Shown here one piece after another: positions 11,303 through 23,771 of a stretch of 64,000 nucleotides of DNA; the first letter of the stretch is position 1, and each line of letters starts with the position of its first letter. The translations under genes were made by a program, and so were the position numbers. The DNA is taken from the NCBI GenBank assembly GCA_023055425.1, contig JALGPY010000003.1, positions 69,982,991-70,046,990 on the forward strand, read 5' to 3'. This DNA is from Linanthus parryae. Its lineage: Eukaryota; Streptophyta; Magnoliopsida; Ericales; Polemoniaceae. The notes beneath the pieces were generated by a model. The model saw only the letters and a program-made list of their open reading frames with translations, was not told the origin of the DNA and did not search any database.

Positions 11303-12810
11303 ACTCACCCACACTAAGGTATTGTTTGCATGGAGCAAACTCTGTCAACAATGTGAATTAGGAATAGAATCAAGAGCTCATCGCCCCCACACTTCGGATA
11401 AATCATCATCTGGCTTGGATTGGCTCTCCTAAGAACCAACTAACTAAGACAAAAAATACTCAGACAGAAATATAAGGTAACTAAGTACTAACTAAAATAA
11501 ACAAAAACAAAGCGATACTATAAACCAACACTCTTTGTGAAAAATTTATTTGCTTTATGATGGGGCAATCTCCTAGAATTTAATGCTAAAAATCATCAAG
11601 TCCTCACTTACCCTTTTGAGATTTGGCCTACAAAGATTCAAGACTCACTTATCCTGCATCTAAGCTCGCATTGATGACCCTCAACCAAGATTCATAACCT
11701 CTCGAACACGCTGAAGTATTCTCAGTGCGCCATCCGAGCTATTTCCAGGAATAAAAAATGTTAAAGGATTAGGGATGTGGGATAAATATTTGGATGGTGG
11801 CATTTTCCTAAACGTCGTGATAAAAAACTCACATGATCTCCATTATCACAACTCCTTACCTAGGTATGGCTAATCAAAGATTTTCTCCTAAGAATTCACC
11901 ATACTCCTCCATACTCTAGCGTATAACCACTGCTTTATGATCAACCATGTGTTGGGTCGTCTGAAGTGGTCTTCGAATGTGTCTCCTCAATCTCAAGAGT
12001 AATTGACTCTGTAAGAAATATTAAGTTAACAATCTAATAAACTAAAATAAGCTGGTAAAAATTAATAAATCCCGCTGCGTCACTAATTTTATTTTTTTCT
12101 CTTCATTTTTGTTTTTTTCTTGGTTGTGCGGGGCGTACAATATATATGTATATATATATATATAGACACAACACGCACACACAAAATTGTGTTGTAAAAG
12201 TGAAATAATAAAACTTTTACTAAACCAATGACAAGCTAAATCCTAAGACTCGAGTAACATAACAGAACACTGTGGGGCTGGAGTAAATTTGCTCAAGTGC
12301 CCATTTTAACACCCTGACACTCGCCTTGTAATGTATATTTAATGATAGATCAGCTTATGTCCAACCCTCCTAACATTTGTAATCCGAAAGATGGAAAAAA
12401 TCTCACACATCCACCAATTAACTACTTCGTTTTCACTCCATGAACCCATGTCCTATAGATGAAGCACGTCACCTCTCCTACTCCTGTGATCATAAGGACG
12501 TTCATGATCACCTCCTCAACTTCATACATCAGTGCCTTATCTCACTCACCCTTACTCATCCCTCTTTATATTAAGTGAAGTAAAAACTCATGTAGAATCT
12601 TTGTGTATAGAATCATGCTCTAATGAAGATCCTCACGAAAACTACACCCTTGACCACCACGCGTAGGAAGAGTTAGTCTACTCTTACCTAAAGGTTTCCT
12701 AGGTGTAGTGGCGAAGGAAGGCTTGATTTTTTCAGAATGAATGTCCTAGGATAGATTTGACACCGTGAGGGGCCCATAAAAAATACATGCATGTTGTTCT
12801 TTGTGCTCGC
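11303..12810 (-). other. Unassigned, probably decayed Tat-type internal sequence
   Basis: On the minus strand 11381-11405 contains CGAAGTGTGGGGGCGATGAG, a phrase like the spacer before Tat/Ogre 3' LTRs. Traces of a frame occur around 12650-12810 on the same strand, interrupted by stops, and I cannot name it. An AT microsatellite is at 12141-12165. Nothing else is supportable here. Confidence 0.3.
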
Positions 12811-13166
12811 ACAGAGATGGGTGAAAAGACTCTTCTACCTAAATGAGGTAATCATGCATTTTCTGATACAAGAACCAGCATTATGTTCTCAAAGAAACAC
12901 TTTGAATTATTCTCACCACTAAAGTGTTCCCCTAGACATGTCCTTGGAGAATCAGGTTCACCGTAGGGTTCATATGCTATGTCGCTACAATCATCGAACA
13001 CTCTCCAACATTTATATGTCTAAGTAATTACCCTTTCTCTTAAACCATTTTTAAATTTTTATTTGTTTATATATTTAACTCCATATTCAATAAATTAATC
13101 TAAATTACACTAAATTCAAGGTCACGAACTCTAAAAGGTGGTTGACTCAAATTAAATAAGATATGT

Positions 13167-14730
13167 TGATAACTCTGAATAAGATTTATATTTTTTGTAT
13201 GGTATCTCTATCGTTATGCGTGGTTTCCGGGTATAATATGTGATTTTTACACTATGATTGGAGGATTTTGTAGAAGTTAAGTTTTGAGTGATTAATTATT
13301 AATCCGGGTGTTTCTCGGTTTATTTATGCTCATTGTATCACATTTCGCATGGGTTATTTTCGTGTTGTTTTGGAACATACTGTTTTATACGATCATCAAG
13401 CATGTGCGCACGATCAGAGCCTCAAAGAGAGACCATATCGCACGACAAAGAAACCAGGTCACACAATTATGTGGTATAATTCGGAGGCCATATGACAAGC
13501 AAATTGTACAATCTGCTACAGTACCGCGGGCACATTTTTGTTCTAAACGACTAGGTTTTCGCCTATTTTCTTAGCCCAAACTCTATAATTAATAATTACA
13601 CGAGGAACTCCATTAAGGGGATCATCTTTTACCATATTTTATCATATATTATCATTAAAACGGAAAAAAGGATGTTACGAAGAAGAACATATAAAAGAGC
13701 CAAGATCACCATTGATGACCTAGGGTTTTCTTTCATTTTCTTATTATTTTCTTAATCTATCTATAGAGAAACTCTCTTATTTTTCTATTTGTAATACAAT
13801 AAACTAAACGTCTTTCTATCCTTCTCAAGAGAGCCTAGGATTTTATGTAGATGATGATTATTCCAGAGTTAACACGTTTGTTTTATGCTTTATGGCTTTG
13901 ATTTACGGAATATATGTTTTTTTTTCATGAAATTGTTAATGACTCTAGACTATTGACACGGTTAGGATAGGACTTAATATTCATAGAAAGTTCATGTTCT
14001 TCGAAGATTGAAATCAATCTTCATGTTTGTATTTGTTCTATTTTTTTTTTTTTTTTTCCGATGATGCGTTTAATCCTTAGCAAGAATGGAGTCGAGACCC
14101 AGAACTGTTAGTTAGCTAGCGAGTGCGTGAGTGTATGTTAGCCTAGTTGTGATGAGATGTGAAAAATAATCTCGAATCATTGAGACTGAAATGAGAAATG
14201 AGTGGGATTGTATTTAGTGGGTAGATTCGGTAGGATTATTCGACTGTTTCGTGCAACGACGGACCGAGAGGACCCGTTGTCGTGCTAGTAGTTAGCCTGC
14301 TAGAACATAACGGTAGACATAGGTGAACCGACAGAACCCTAGGTAAACCGAGAGGTGAAATGACATGAGATCGACATGAGAATGTCTATGCAATTACCCA
14401 GCTTAACTGGAAGAGAGTTCACGTGGTACAATGCTAATCTGGTTATAGTCTAAAGCCCTAGGTTATCTAGGGATTGTCTCTCAATATTTTTTTACGAAAT
14501 TAAAAATCCTAAAAATATTATATTAGTTTGTTATTTCAATTACAGTCACTTGTTTGGGGGTGACGAAATCTTTACTCAACCATTTTCCTCCTGCTTACTG
14601 TACTCTAATCTAATCACTTAGCTATATAATCTCAAATTTTTCCTTGTGGGAGCGATAAATCTGGGTAAAAACACCACCCGTATATTACATGACTATGAAC
14701 TTTGCGCATACGCATTAAGAAATCGTATCA
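13167..14730 (+). mobile_element. Degenerate Tat/Athila-like LTR (copy 2)
   Basis: This is the duplicate of the LTR at 356-1911 and has the same TGATAACTC start and GTATCA end. A T-run near 14040 is longer than in copy 1. The 88-codon open frame at 13308-13574 lies inside this LTR and is judged accidental. Confidence 0.45.
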
Positions 14731-15618
14731 AATGCTTACTCAAACGTAAAAAATGAAACTAAAAAAAATGAAGACAACAAATTATGATTTTAAACTATTT
14801 TATATGCTAACCAAGAGATGCAAGACTAACACCCCCACCCCACACACACACACATAAGGAATACCATGCCCTCATGGCATGTAACTAACTATATAGAAGT
14901 ACCCGCGTCATCATCGCGGTACCAATATTTGTAGGATTGATGGGGAAGAACAATCACGAAAAGGGAAGGATGGATCACGCAACGTATATAGGGGCTGCTG
15001 GGTGGATGTGTGGATATCCTGGGAGTGCTCTCTGAATATGTGAATTGCTGGGGCTTCCCGAGCAATATCGATATGTGTAGCTATCTGAATGTTTTTTCCT
15101 TACTTCCCCCATTAGGGCTCCTAACTGACTTGTCAACTTGTCAAATCCTAAATAATGAGTGGGCAGGTTTGGAAGGATAGAAGACTGGTCTGAGAAAGCA
15201 GCTCTTGGTCATTGCAATCATCAGCATAGAACTACTCATGCACTTCCTCACCTTGAATGATGGGTGGCGGAACGGGTCCTTCTCTAATTCTCCTATCTAA
15301 CTCTGCCACAAACCTAGGACATTTTGTTCTGGAGTGAATTACAAATGTCACTTGGCTCTCGCCTATTAGGTTATAGGATAAGAGCTGATGAAAGATGAAA
15401 TGACGAAACATCAAAAGCTTACGGTTGGACGCAACTCACTAATCAAAGCTTCGCCCTGAATAGTAGGAATGTCAATTATTTGGTTTGTCATAAGACAATA
15501 ATCAATGGTAAGCTCTTGACCTGATTTTCAGTGATAGTGAGGTATAAGAAGCGTAGGTATTTGACCAAACAATTTTTTAATAAGACTGTACTTCTATACA
15601 GTGTAATGACCCGATGTG

Positions 15619-15623
15619 ATTCT
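15619..15623. other. Target-site duplication ATTCT, left
   Basis: ATTCT directly precedes the LTR element at 15624 and recurs at 22043-22047. Copy 1 of the segmental duplication has a single ATTCT at the same place (near 2811), which confirms a 5-bp duplication made on insertion. Confidence 0.92.
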
Positions 15624-18600
15624 TGCAACAACCCCCTTTATCCGGCTCAGGACGAGACCGGGAGGGCGATGCTTAATAGAATTGGCGGAGATCAAAAACA
15701 ATATAATCCACAACACATATTCATAACATTAAACAACTATAGTAAACTTTAAGTCTTACACACTAGCTGATTACTATTACACACTAATTAACTAACAATT
15801 CTATATCAACTAATGGTGGCGTTCATATTCTAAGTGAGTCTCGCGCCCCTTCTATTCTATAATTCCCCAGCTCCTAGACCTGCAGTGGGAAGAAAACAAC
15901 AAGAACCGCAGTTTTTAAAGTCAGCAATAAATACTGAGTGAGATACACCATAGCATGTAAAACAGGAAAGAGAATATAAACTTCTATGACACAAGTTAAA
16001 TAAAGTAAAATTGACAGAGTATGAGTAAAGCAAGATCAGTGTTTGCAGCGTCATAAACGATAGAGTTAACTGATTTACGAATGAACTTAACCAAAGATTT
16101 GAACATTTTCAATTTAAATCATTCACAAGTGCCGATTTCCAAATATAGAATCAAAGGAGCCAGTTATTACGCACAGTAACTGAATAATGGTCAACAAAGG
16201 ACCTCCAAAATGTTAACGGTCAACAAAGGACCTCCCAAATGTTAACGGTCAACAAAAGACCTTCCAAAATTTAACGGACAACAAAGGACCTCCAAAATGT
16301 TAACGGTCAACGAAGGACCTTCCAAATGTTAACGGTCAACAAAGGACCTCCCAAAAGTTTAATAGATTCCAGTACGTGCGATATTCCACTTTACGTTTTT
16401 ACGCGTTATTATTTTTCGTGTAACAGTTTCAAAGAAATCTTTTCCAAACGTAACCAAAATCAAGTAAAGCATGTGAACCACAAAATATATTTTGAGACAA
16501 GACATAAAATCATGTTACGACTCGAAAGAATCTAGGCACACAAGGCTAAGCATGAAACTCACAAGTACAGTTCGAGACAAGACATAAAATCATGTTTTGA
16601 CACGAAGGAAGCAAGGCACACGTGGCTAAGCATGTAATCTCACCTTACACCGAGATAGCGATTCACAATCTTCACGGGTAGTTGAAGTAGCCTATGTATA
16701 CGAATCAGTCGCCTACAATTGACAAGTCTCTAGTCACAATGATGCTACTTCCAAATAAACTAATGCATGGATGTTTGTCTAGGTCGGGTACTAAGTCCAT
16801 ACCAAATTATCCTAATAAATCGGATTCAAGTGGTGTATTCATGTGTCGGATACAAAATCTACATTAATATCATTCTAAGTTTCACTAATGCACATATAAT
16901 GATGCTCACATATCAAAATAATTCCAACAAAGCTTTTAGAAATTCAAAATTTGAAGTTTCCTAAAACATGTGAAGCTACAATTCTAGGCAGAATTGTAGC
17001 TCTGACTTTAGAGCCACATTTATTATATCAAAATATCTCCTAAAATCGTTAAATTAATATTTGATGAACCTACATGTGTCTACTTTCAGAAACATAAAGA
17101 AAATCATGTATAGCTATTATAAAACACAAGTTACAAAAATAACAAAAATGCTATGCAGAGAAGAGTTTGGCAAAAAGTTTCAACTTCACAAGGGGATTAC
17201 TGCAACTTGGAGAATAGCAATAAAGCTCATATTATCCCGAATGAATTCCCTATGTGTCTAGTTTCACCACAAGAAATATTGGGTGCTATAAATTATTGGA
17301 AATGAGGGTTTCAATAAAAATTGAAAGATTGGTCCAGAAACAGATTTTCAGAAAACATGCAACTTAAAATGAGCATATCTCCCTAACCAAAATAGCTATG
17401 GAGTTGATTTTTTTCTCAAAATGACCCCCTCTGAGTCTAGTTTTATAAAATGTAAGATTTAAAAAATTTACAGAGAAAAAATTTGAAGTTATACTACGTT
17501 TTGACAAACTGGTCAGATTGTAACAACATGTAATTTTGCCAATAACACTCAAAACATGATCAAAACAATCCTTTGGTACATTCAGCTAAAAGTTAACTTG
17601 ATGTATACCTAGATACGACCAATTAGACAAGCAAGAAGAGATTCACATCAAGTATTTGAAGGATCATGTGAGGGGTTTGAAGAATTCATGCTCAAAAGTT
17701 ACAATTCAAGACACAAAACACACATGCAAACAAAGATCAAGTAATTTCCTATCATGAATATGAACTATCTAAATGATCTAAGCATGAAATGAAGAATCAA
17801 GTATGGGAGTGAAGAAATCTAAGATAAAATGTCATTAATCTAAGCTAGACATGGACATGCAAACATGCATTCAAAACTAGAAGAAACTTTACCCCAAGAT
17901 TCAATAAATGGTGGAGGAAAATAGTGAAATTGGCCTTCAATCCTTGAGGAGAATGATGAACTAACTCCCCTCCATGGTTATACCAAGCTTGGAATCAAAT
18001 TTTTCATACTTGGGAGACTAGAAAATGGAGTTTTGGTGGAGTTTTATGGAGGTCAAGCTCTAAAAACGGGAATGGGGTTGGAAGAGAGATGAGAGAGCTT
18101 CTTTGAGTGTTCATTAAGAGGAAAACCATGTGAATAAATGAGAGAAAGAAATGGGTTGATGGAGATGAATGGAATGAGTGATTGGATGTATAACATATTT
18201 ATATAAAGATACAAGCAAACCATGGGTACTACTATTTTATTAGAGTTGACTTAGAAAGTGGAGGAGGGACTTGGAGAGAATTATAAATCTCCCAACTAAT
18301 TAGTTGTGGTAGAAATTAAAATATCAAGAAAACGAGGGTTGAGATGAAATACTAAAAATTGATGGTAAGTACAAGATTACACAAACAAGAGGGTAAAAAT
18401 GAAATTATCAATTACCATTTAGCACATAAGAAGATAAAATTTACATTAGAAGGAAATTACAAAATAACTCCAAATAAACTATTATGTCCTTAAATGTCAA
18501 AAATGCACTTTAATAAAATTAAAAGAAATACGTCAAGAGTAAATTTGAAATAGTACTATTATCATTTTTTTTCAAACTCAAGTATTTGTTTTATCGAAAT

Positions 18601-18637
18601 TACAAAACAACCCTTAGCGAAAATACGTGGTATTACA
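15624..18637 (-). repeat. 3' LTR of the Tekay-type element (3014 bp)
   Basis: The plus strand begins TGCAACAACCCCC and ends CGTGGTATTACA. It carries a tandem minisatellite (16189-16361) and a TATA-like segment (18197-18209). Several short frames are conserved with the other LTR only because the LTRs are copies of each other. Confidence 0.9.
16189..16361. repeat. LTR minisatellite, about six 28-bp units (3' LTR)
   Basis: The unit is GGTCAACAAAGGACCTCC followed by a CAAAATGTTAAC-type tail. About six copies with small differences stand head to tail. The counterpart in the other LTR is 19593-19762. Each unit holds GGTC...GACC and GTTAAC palindromes. Confidence 0.88.
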
Positions 18638-18650
18638 CTCTTCCCCCCTT
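18638..18650 (-). other. Polypurine tract
   Basis: The minus strand reads AAGGGGGGAAGAG directly before the 3' LTR (TGTAATACC). This is the standard plus-strand priming signal of Tekay/Del-type elements. Confidence 0.88.
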
Positions 18651-19009
18651 AGAAAAAGCTTCGTCCTCGAATCTTGGACGGTTCACTAAAGTCTCAATGG
18701 GTTTCCTATATAGTCCTTATCGTCAAGAACGTACTAATATAATGAATATATCACAAAGAATAAGCATACAATGCCAACAACCACATAGGATGTCTCATCG
18801 TGACACATAAAAATAAGATTCACATTTAAAAAGGACAACCATACTTCTTAAATAGTTCTAACCAACACAAAATATGATTATATCAAATAACACAAAGCAA
18901 TCCATCGTGCAAGAGGAAGTAAACGACAACTCACGAAATACCCGACTTTCTATATTTTATCTTGCCGTATGTTCATTTTAGGTTACCCTACAGGTTTTAA
19001 TCCCATAAT

Positions 19010-19024
19010 GGCTGCTCTGATACC
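19010..19024 (-). other. Primer-binding site (initiator Met-tRNA type)
   Basis: The minus strand reads GGTATCAGAGCAGCC three bases after the 5' LTR end. It is complementary to the 3' end of plant initiator tRNA-Met in the usual form TGGTATCAGAGC, with its first T replaced. Confidence 0.85.
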
Positions 19025-19592
19025 GCCTGCAACAACCCCCTTTATCCGGCTTGGGACGAGACCGGGAGGGCGATGCTTAATAGAATTGGCGGAGATCAAA
19101 AACAATATAATCCACAACACATATTCATAACATTAAACAACTATAGTAAACTTTAATTCATACACACTAGCTGATTACTATTACACACTAATTAACTAAC
19201 AATTCTATATCAACTAATGGTAGCGTTCATATTCTAAGTGAGTCTCGCGCCCCTTCTATTCTATAATTCCCCAGCTCCTAGACCTGCGGTGGGAAGAAAA
19301 CAACAAGAACCGCAGTTTTCAAAGTCAGCAATAAATACTGAGTGAGATACACCATAGCATGTAAAACAGGAAGGAGAATATAAACTTCTAGGACACAAGT
19401 TAAATAAAGTAAAATTGACAGAGTATGAGTAAAGCAAGATCAGTGTTTCCAGCGTCATAAACGATAGAGTTAACTGATTTACGAATGACAATAACCAAAG
19501 ATTTGAACATTTTCAATTTAAATCATTCACAAGTGCCGATTTCCAAATATAGAATCAAAGAAGCCAGTTATTACGCACAGTAACTGAATAAT

Positions 19593-19762
19593 GGTCAACA
19601 AAGGACCTCCAAAATGTTAACGGTCAACAAAGGACCTCCCAAAAGTTAACGGTCAACAAAAGACCTCCCAAAATTTAACGGCCAACAAAGGACCTCCCAA
19701 ATGTTAACGGTCAACGAAGGACCTCCCAAATGTTAACGGTCAACAAATGACCTCCCAAATTT
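19593..19762. repeat. LTR minisatellite, about six 28-bp units (5' LTR)
   Basis: The same GGTCAACAAAGGACCTCC-based array as at 16189-16361. It has the same unit number but different point changes between units, so the array was present before the element inserted. Confidence 0.88.
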
Positions 19763-21598
19763 TTAATAGATTCCGGTACGTGCGATATTCCACTTTACGT
19801 TTTTACGCGTTATTATTTTTCGTGTAACAGTTTCAAAGAAATTTTTTCCAAACGTAACCAAAATCAAGTAAAGCATGTGAACTACAAAATATATTTTGAG
19901 ACAAGACATAAAATCATGTTACGAGAAGAAAGAATCTAGGCACACAAGGCTAAGCATGAAACTCACAAGTACAGTTCGAGACAAGACATAAAATCATGTT
20001 TTGACACGAAGGAAGCAAGGCACACGTGGCTAAGCATGTAATCTCACCTTACACCGAGATAGCGATTCACAATCTTCACGGGTAGTTGAAGTAGCCTATG
20101 TATACGAATCAGTCGCCTACAATTGACAAGTCTCTAGTCACAATGATGCTACTTCCAAATAAACTAATGCATGGATGTTTGTCTAGGTTGGGTACTAAGT
20201 CCATACCAAATTATCATAATAAATCGGTTTCAAGTGGCGTATTCATGTGTCGGATACAAACTCTACATTAATATCATTCTAAGTTTCACTAATGCACATA
20301 TAATGATGCTCACATATCAAAATAATTCCAACAAAGCATTTAGAAATTCAAAATTTCAAGTTTCCTAAAACATGTGAAGCTACAATTCTGCACAGAATTG
20401 TAGCTCTGACTTTAGAGCCACATTTATTATATTAAAATATCTCCTAAAATCGTGAAATTAATATATGATGAACCTACATGTGTCTACTTTCAGAAACATA
20501 AATAAAATTATGTATAGCTATTATAAAACTCAAGTTACAAAAATAACAAAACATGCTATGCAGAGAAGAGTTTGTCAAAAAGTTTCAACTTCACAAGGGG
20601 ATTACTAGAACTTGGAGAATAGCAATAAAGCTCATATTCTCCAGAATGAATTCCCTATGTGTCTAGTTTCACAACAAGAAATATTGGGTTCTATAAATTA
20701 GTGGAAATGAGGGTTTCAATAAAAATGGAAAGATTGGTCCAGAAACAGATTTTCAGAAAACATGCAACTTAAAATGAGCATATCTCCCTAACCAAAATAG
20801 CTATGGAGTTGATTTTTTTCTCAAAATGATCTCCTATGAGTGTATTTTTATAAAATGTAAGATTTAAAAAATTTACAGAGAAAAAATTTGAAGTTATACT
20901 ACGTTTTTGATAAACTGGTCAGATTGTAACAACATGTAATTTTGCCAATAACACTCAAAACATGATCAAAACAATCCTTTGGTACATTCAACTAAAAGTT
21001 AACTTGATGTATACCTAGATACTACCAATTAGACAAGCAAGAAGAGATTCACATCAAGTATTTGAAGGATCATGTGAGGGATTTGAAGAATTCATGCTCA
21101 AAATTACAATTCAAGACACAAAACACACATGCAAACAAAGATCAAGTAATTTCCTATCATGAATATGAACTATCTAAATGATCTAAGCATGAAATGAAGA
21201 ATCAAGTATGGGAGTGAAGAAATCGAATATGAAGTGTCATTAATCTAAGCTAAACATGGACAGGCAAACATGCATTCAAAACAAGAAGAAACTTTACCCT
21301 AAGATTCAATAAATGGTGGAGGAAAATAGTGAAATTGACCTTCAATCCTTGAGGAGAATGATGAACTAACTCCCCTCCATGGTTATACCATGCTTGGAAT
21401 CAAATTTTTCATACTTGGGAGACTAGAAAATGGAGTTTTGGTGGAGTTTTATGGAGGTCAAGCTCCAAAAACGGGAATGGGGTTGGAAGAGAGATGAGAG
21501 AGCTTCTTTGAGTGTTCATGAAGAGGAAAACCATGTGAATAAATGAGAGAAAGAAATGGGTTGATGGAGATGAATGGAATGAGTGATTGGATGTATAA

Positions 21599-21612
21599 CA
21601 TATTTATATAAA
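21599..21612 (-). promoter_or_regulatory. Possible TATA box of the Tekay-type 5' LTR
   Basis: The minus strand reads TTTATATAAATATG here, in an otherwise purine/pyrimidine-mixed stretch and well inside the upstream LTR, where a promoter is expected. The 3' LTR has the same string at 18197-18209. There is no experimental support. Confidence 0.35.
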
Positions 21613-22151
21613 GATACAAGCAAGTCATGGGTACTACTATTTTATTAGAGTTGACTTAGAAAGTGGAGGAGGGACTTGGAGAGAATTATAAATCTCCCAA
21701 CTAATTAGTTGTGGTAGAAATTAAAAAATCAAGAAAACGAGGGTTCAGATGAAATACTAAAAGTTCATGGTAAGTACAAGATTACACAAACAAGAGGGTA
21801 AAAATGCAATTATCAATTACCATTTGGAACATAAGAAGATAAAATTTACATTAAAAGGAAATTACAAAATAACTCCAAATAAACTATTATGTCCTTAAAT
21901 GTCAAAAATGCACTTTAATAAAATTAAAGGAAATACGTCAAGAGTAAATTTGAAATAGTACTATTATCATTTTTTTTCAAACTCAAGTATTTGTTTTATC
22001 GAAATAACAAAACAACCCTTAGTGAAAATACGTGGTATTACAATTCTGCCTCGAAACTAATCGGAAAATATGGGAGTAATCCATGACCTCACTTGTTTAA
22101 TATACATTTAACAAAACTCTAGATGTAGAACTTCCCAAAATACATTTCTAT

Positions 22152-22572
22152 CTGGGGGCGGAACCATTTAGGGAACGGGGGAGCACGTGCCCCCCCCCCC
22201 CCCCACCCCTTCACAACTTGCCAGAAACACTAGGGTACTCCTATTTTATTAGCTTTTTCTTAGTTGTGATGTTCAGAATACATACGTGTGCCCCCCACCC
22301 TAGATTCACACAAATTGTATTGTGGTCCAGTGATTATGAATTTGTATTGTGAATATTGTTACTTGAGTTCAAATCCTGACGGTGACAGACCCACGTTTTT
22401 GGATAAAAGAACAAGTGCCACCTATTTAATATAAACAATTGCCCCTCTAATTTTTCAAACAAAAAGAGCATGGTATTTATTAGAACAGCCTATTTTTTTT
22501 ATACATTGAAAATATATACTCTCTGCTAAAAAAAATTATGCCCCCTTCACCGAAATCCTCGCTCTGCCACTG
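22152..22572. mobile_element. hAT-type miniature element (copy 2)
   Basis: Duplicate of the element at 2908-3318. Here the flanking octamers are ATTTCTAT (22144-22151) and ATTGCTAT (22573-22580), matching at 7 of 8 positions. This is a clearer 8-bp target duplication than in copy 1. The insertion predates the segmental duplication because both copies carry it. A longer C-run at about 22191-22204 is an indel hotspot. Confidence 0.75.
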
Positions 22573-23058
22573 ATTGCTATAATTTATCAAATTTATAATA
22601 GAAACAAGCATTAGCTCTAAAAAAAGAAAAAAAAAAAGTTCAAAATTCTTCAGTGTGGAATGCAGAGGAACACCATGTTAATAGAAGCAACAAAGCTAGC
22701 AAAATTTTACAAAGAGAAGCAATAGTTCAAAAACATGGGGGAAATGATTGCATTAATAATTGCGAAACAGTTTCTCCAAATTTCACCCATCTACATTTAT
22801 TCAAAGTCAACTGGAGATTCATAATGAAACGGCTCTCATAGAAGTTCAACTAGATCTCTTAGTTATATCTTACTAGGAAAATAAAAGGTTACATATGATT
22901 TTTCAAGTTCACCCAAGATTCAGCAGCATTCCCACAAATTACAGGCTCAATTAAAGCAACTCAAAATTGAAGATCTCCACTACTGTTGCTGCAAAATACG
23001 AAATGTATCAATTTATTCCCTCAAGATCATTGTGAGAGACAATGAGCGGATTAATTGA

Positions 23059-23412
23059 TTAATTTACTACCTTTGTGGTTTCTGTTTCATCAGAAACTTT
23101 GTTCAAATCGGCGGTGATCTTCAAAAATGGAAGGCCCGGACAGAGAGTCTGTTGAAATGAATAAACAACAAATTATAAAACATTATTTTTTAGAATAGTT
23201 TAAATATTGAAGGATGCATAGAAATCCACTTAAATCAATCTGTTTTTGGACAACTGCAGGCCTCTTTTTTGGTCTGTGATGGGGCTTCCGTCCTACCATC
23301 TTCATGAAATCCTCCTCAATTTCTTGTTGCGAAAGAAAAACAGAAATACTCGGTCTCTTACGCTTTTCGTCCATGCCCATGTTAGACATTATGAATAATG
23401 AACTCTTTGAGT
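23059..23412 (-). pseudogene. DUF1639-family gene fragment, last two exons (copy 2)
   Basis: Duplicate of 3805-4158 with identical exon lengths (179 and 90 bp). Exon A is 23412-23234, exon B is 23148-23059, and the stop is TAA instead of TAG. It has the same TTAAGT donor, so the splice-site change predates the duplication. Missense differences between the copies (for example RKPHRR versus RKPHHR, and KITTD versus KITAD) suggest drift, but no new frameshift has appeared in either exon. A copia LTR at 23581 again cuts off the upstream part of the gene. Confidence 0.68.
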
Positions 23413-23580
23413 CTGCAACAAGTACAGCATGAAACCATTTTGGTAATGTAACTTGAATATATAGATTTTTTTGGTCAAATTTTCTTCTCCGTTAATTTCA
23501 TTTAATCTATTAAAATCAAGTTTGACCCGACTTTCCAGGAGAAAATCAGTTGTAAGTAATTACTGTCGAATTAAACATGC

Positions 23581-23771
23581 TGTTAAGAAATTATGATTAT
23601 GGCCAAGCGTCAATCCCACTATTGAATTTCACATATTGCGTAGTTATTGGACTTGGACTCCTTCCTAATGCATAAAGAAACATGCATAAGATTGAGGATG
23701 ATAAATACATCAATAAAACTATTTATTCTTGTCTCTCTCAACTTTCTCTCAGATACTCTTTCTATAACACA
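23581..23771 (+). mobile_element. Short copia-type 5' LTR (copy 2)
   Basis: Duplicate of 4327-4517, also 191 bp, with a TGTTAAG start and an ATAACACA end before TTATCGGCTCC. Just downstream, copy 2 has a small tandem duplication (GAAGGGAAATGAATGAAAA repeated, about 23797-23828) that copy 1 lacks. Confidence 0.55.

Larger units (their letters stand above)
18638..19027 (-). other. 390-bp internal region of the Tekay-type element
   Basis: It contains the polypurine tract next to the left LTR and the primer-binding site next to the right LTR. Only the last few codons of an ancestral pol-type frame remain on the minus strand (V-N-R-P-R-F-E-D-E-A-F around 18650-18690). The middle is non-coding. 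The 74-codon plus-strand frame at 18586-18810 crosses the LTR boundary and is accidental. Confidence 0.8.
15624..22042 (-). mobile_element. Complete non-autonomous Tekay/Del-type LTR element
   Basis: Two LTRs of about 3.01 kb (15624-18637 and 19028-22042) enclose only 390 bp. The PBS and PPT place the element on the minus strand, so its 5' LTR is the right-hand one. The LTR ends are TGTAATACC...GTTGTTGCA when read on that strand. Before the PPT the minus strand reads TTCGAGGACGAAGC, the phrase that ends Tekay/Del chromovirus coding regions. No gag, protease, RT or integrase is present, so movement would need proteins from a relative. The LTRs differ by a few per cent. A 5-bp ATTCT duplication flanks it. 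Confidence 0.9.
19028..22042 (-). repeat. 5' LTR of the Tekay-type element (3015 bp)
   Basis: Same ends and length as the left LTR, with scattered substitutions. Because the element reads leftward, this LTR would drive transcription. It is followed on its left by the primer-binding site at 19010-19024. Confidence 0.9.

Noticed and set aside
16189..16361. CRISPR-like regular repeats
   Set aside because: The units are adjacent with no unique spacers, inside a plant LTR; this is a minisatellite.
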